Shown here one piece after another: positions 62,241 through 64,000 of a DNA stretch of 64,000 nucleotides. Position 1 is the first letter of the stretch. Each line of letters opens with the position of its first letter. The position numbers and the translations under genes were made by a program. The DNA comes from Chanos chanos (lineage: Eukaryota; Chordata; Actinopteri; Gonorynchiformes; Chanidae). The stretch lies in NCBI RefSeq assembly GCF_902362185.1, contig NC_044509.1, forward strand, positions 7,827,447 to 7,891,446. Reading direction: 5' to 3'. The notes beneath the pieces are model-generated. The model worked only from the letters and a program-made list of their open reading frames with translations. It did not search any database and was not told where the DNA came from.

Positions 62241-62689
62241 CAGAGGAACTGATTGTTTGCGCGTTTCATGTTTTTTCTTCATGTTTCTTTTACGAGTGAA
62301 AAAAAAAAACGACGTTCGCTCCTCATATGAGCACGCGTGTCGCCCAAGCCTTCCCGTAATGAAATCCGTGAGTCAAACCGAAGAGTATGAAACATAACTG
62401 GCTGCTGAAGTGACATTTAAACAGTGTAACTCTAATTGCGATACCATCATCTTAAAGCCTCCTCTCTTGTTGATAGGAAGTCTTCATTTTTAAATCCACC
62501 ACTCTTGTGTTGATTTGAGAGCCCAGCTCAAATCCTGGGAACGAACTGGTGGGTGGGATAACTGATTCAGAGGACAGTGAAGAAACATGATTGCTATCTA
62601 GATAGATACCCGAGAGAGATAGAGATGGAGATAGAGACAGAGATAGAGATAGAAGTAGACAGAGAGAGGAAGAGAGAAAGAGAGAGAGA

Positions 62690-62734
<45 letters not shown>

Positions 62735-64000
62735 TGGCAAATAGGTGGAAGTACAGAAGGCGGCAGACAGAGGGAGTAGCTAAAATTATTTTGGTGCAGT
62801 TTTCTAATGAGGCATTTTTCTTCCTATGCAACAGTAGAGCAAAGCTGCATCTGTTTATCTAGCCAAATAGTAATTAAGTCAATGATATTTCTCCCCATAG
62901 GAGAAAGACTGGAACAATGAGAAGAAATATATTTTCACACTGCATTGTTTGAAGTTCAATGAAAAAAAAAAAGAAAAAGACCGCCGAGTTGAAGATCTAA
63001 AAACCTGTTTTTTTGGAGAGGACATACTAAATATATACAAGCACCGGATACCTGCATCAGTTCTTATAAACACACACGCACACACACACACACACACACT
63101 CTAGGTAATGTTCACATCAGCAGAAGACTTAGTTTTTCAAAGCATACAGCAGAATGAGATATACAATCTTAAAATTTTTCATTAGATGAACAAAATGAAG
63201 TAACATATACTTAATGTTCCGTGTCATTGTGTAGTACACGAGGGGAAACCGTACTACGGTCTACACACAAGAGCGGCTGAATCTCTCTAGAAGGATAACA
63301 ATGCTAATGTCCCAGAGAGAGGAATTTTAATGAGCCATTGATAGGTTAGTTTTAATGGAGGTACTTAGCTTTAAAAAAACAAAAACAAAACAAAAAACCA
63401 CGAGGAGCCACTCAACTCACTTTGTTCCATCAAGTAACTGTACTCTTCTCTCGTTCTTCTGAGCTGTGCAGTTGTTGGTTGTCTAATGTCCAGCTATTTT
63501 CTGTCAATAGGAGTCTGACTATATGGACACTTTTCTTTCACAGATACTCACAGCAGCAAAAACACACATAAGCACATCTCTCCGTTGCTCTCTCTCTCTC
63601 TCTCTCTCTTTCTCTGCCCTACCATCTCTCTGTAGATTTCTCACACACTCAAACGCACACACGCACACACACACACACACAAATTATCCTCAAATAACAT
63701 AGAGTCCTCTTCACATGATCGCCAACTGCAATTACCAGTCTTTTTTTTGGTTTGTTATTATTAAATAAGGATCTGTCATCCTATGATTGTACACTTTATC
63801 AAAACCAGTGTGCTTTTCCTCCCTACAGCATCAATCCCTCAAAGCAAACATCGGCGAGAAGATGCAGAGGACTGCCTGTGAATCCTAATTCAGGAATATT
63901 TTTTTTTTCTTCCCTTCGTTCTGTGTTTACTCGTGGTGAGGAGAGTGGGGGGGGGGATATAAAGTGATGAAATCAAGTCTTGTGTGGAATTAGGGAACCT

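Larger units (their letters stand above)
59212..64000 (-). other. nlgn2 intron, no exon seen to the window edge
   Basis: Upstream of the first visible nlgn2 exon. It holds many microsatellites: CT/CA at 59776-59880, GA at 60733-60812, CA at 61701-61748, GA at 62144-62182 and 62224-62240, GA at 62665-62731, CA at 63070-63098, CT/CA at 63590-63680. I searched for the preceding neuroligin exon and did not find it, so this intron is at least 4.8 kb. Confidence 0.65.

Overview
The window looks like nuclear DNA of a ray-finned (teleost) fish. It has multi-exon vertebrate genes with GT-AG introns, dense CA/GT, GA/CT and poly-A/T microsatellites, and fish-type repeats. The species cannot be fixed from sequence alone. 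I rebuilt the genes by joining exons through splice sites and checking reading phase at each junction.

Layout, left to right. (1) 2967-12577, minus: the first two coding exons of an ephrin-B3 gene (efnb3), split by a 9.2 kb intron; the rest lies left of the window. (2) 19335-29687, minus: a complete gigyf1 gene, 23 coding exons, 1023 codons plus stop. It probably has a long 3' UTR (about 14.6-19.3 kb) and at least one 5' non-coding exon near 31.6-31.9 kb. (3) 33821-46800, plus: a tandem array of secreted DNA/RNA non-specific endonucleases (endod1-like), three intact two-exon genes and one decayed copy. The spacer holds a solo LTR, a truncated LINE and a hAT-type MITE. (4) 48181-50682, plus: a complete erythropoietin gene (epo), five exons, 184 residues. 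(5) 55214-59211, minus: the last five coding exons of neuroligin-2 (nlgn2), convergent with epo; its 5' exons lie right of the window.

Together the genes cover unrelated jobs: axon guidance and synapse adhesion (efnb3, nlgn2), translational repression (gigyf1), extracellular nucleic-acid digestion (endod1-like) and red-cell production (epo). The order is notable because human EFNB3 and NLGN2 are on 17p13 while GIGYF1 and EPO are on 7q22; here they interleave.

The most interesting points are: UG repeats beside four gigyf1 3' splice sites; a histidine-rich, microsatellite-like insertion just before the gigyf1 GYF domain; a large neuroligin exon split into three; birth and death of a two-gene endod1-like unit next to epo; and hypoxia-response-like CTACGTGC sites on both sides of epo exon 1. 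I found no CRISPR array, rRNA, tRNA or operon-like structure.
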